Below, piece after piece: positions 63,862 through 64,000 of a stretch of 64,000 nucleotides of DNA. The position numbers were made by a program, and so were the translations under genes. Origin of the DNA: Bemisia tabaci (Eukaryota; Arthropoda; Insecta; Hemiptera; Aleyrodidae); the NCBI RefSeq assembly GCF_918797505.1, contig NC_092795.1, positions 16,541,131-16,605,130 of the forward strand, in the 5' to 3' direction. The notes under the pieces were generated by a model. The model was not told the DNA's origin. It worked only from the letters and a program-made list of their open reading frames with translations, and did not search any database. The first letter of the stretch is position 1. Every line of letters starts with the position of its first letter.

Positions 63862-64000
63862 ATCTCTCCGACTTTGAATATTTTCATGAAAAAAAGGAGA
63901 AATAAACCTTAATACTTCGTTATAGAATTTCTAGATCGTCGAGGACGAATCATGCGAAGTTCTACGGAATAAAAACGATAGGTTTTAATTGCTTCCATTG

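Overview
The window is eukaryotic and looks like an arthropod genome, most likely a hemipteran insect. It has short exons with GT-AG introns, AT-rich and very repeat-dense introns and intergenic DNA, a Jockey-type LINE with an arthropod-style downstream promoter element, and many short inverted-repeat transposons (MITEs). A whitefly (Bemisia-like) genome is my best guess. That is inference and cannot be settled from the sequence alone. No operons, CRISPR arrays or prokaryotic features are present.

Three host genes lie on the + strand. (1) Positions 42-1754 hold the last two coding exons of an HMG20A/HMG20B-like chromatin protein (C-terminal coiled coil), whose HMG box lies off the left edge. 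(2) Positions 10314-40515 hold an apparently complete 14-exon gene for a secreted or GPI-anchored Xaa-Pro aminopeptidase (XPNPEP2-like, 706 codons). All five metal ligands are in place, and a tiny first exon 14 kb upstream restores the signal peptide. (3) Positions 52054-63583 hold the first nine coding exons of an ecto-5'-nucleotidase/apyrase (CD73 family) with a signal peptide; it runs off the right edge. One of its introns uses a GC-AG splice pair.

Between genes 2 and 3 sits a full-length Jockey-clade LINE (44923-50322). It has two intact ORFs (668 and 963 codons), a poly(A) tail, an exact 11-bp target-site duplication and a downstream promoter element at +28, so it appears young and possibly active. 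A 5S rRNA sequence lies on the - strand inside an intron of gene 2, about 94 bp from a poly(A) tract on its own strand. It may be a dispersed 5S gene or a 5S-derived SINE.

The rest is mostly repeats. Several MITE families have two to six copies here: an ATCGC-rich 363-bp family, a 257-267-bp GAGGGGCTTGGAGGACAA family, hAT-type elements with exact 8-bp duplications, GGAYT-type elements with exact 4-bp duplications, and an intron-biased CGACGGTG foldback family. There are also long foldback elements (0.5 kb at 12403, 0.85 kb at 23334, 1.43 kb at 57099) and two tandem arrays (about 130 bp and 183 bp units) inside one aminopeptidase intron. The window contains no obvious new multi-gene system. 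The most unusual items are the intronic 5S copy, the transposon that landed inside a splice donor and rebuilt it by its target duplication, the GC-AG intron carrying a 1.4-kb hairpin, and the empty-site/filled-site pair of a 988-bp element.
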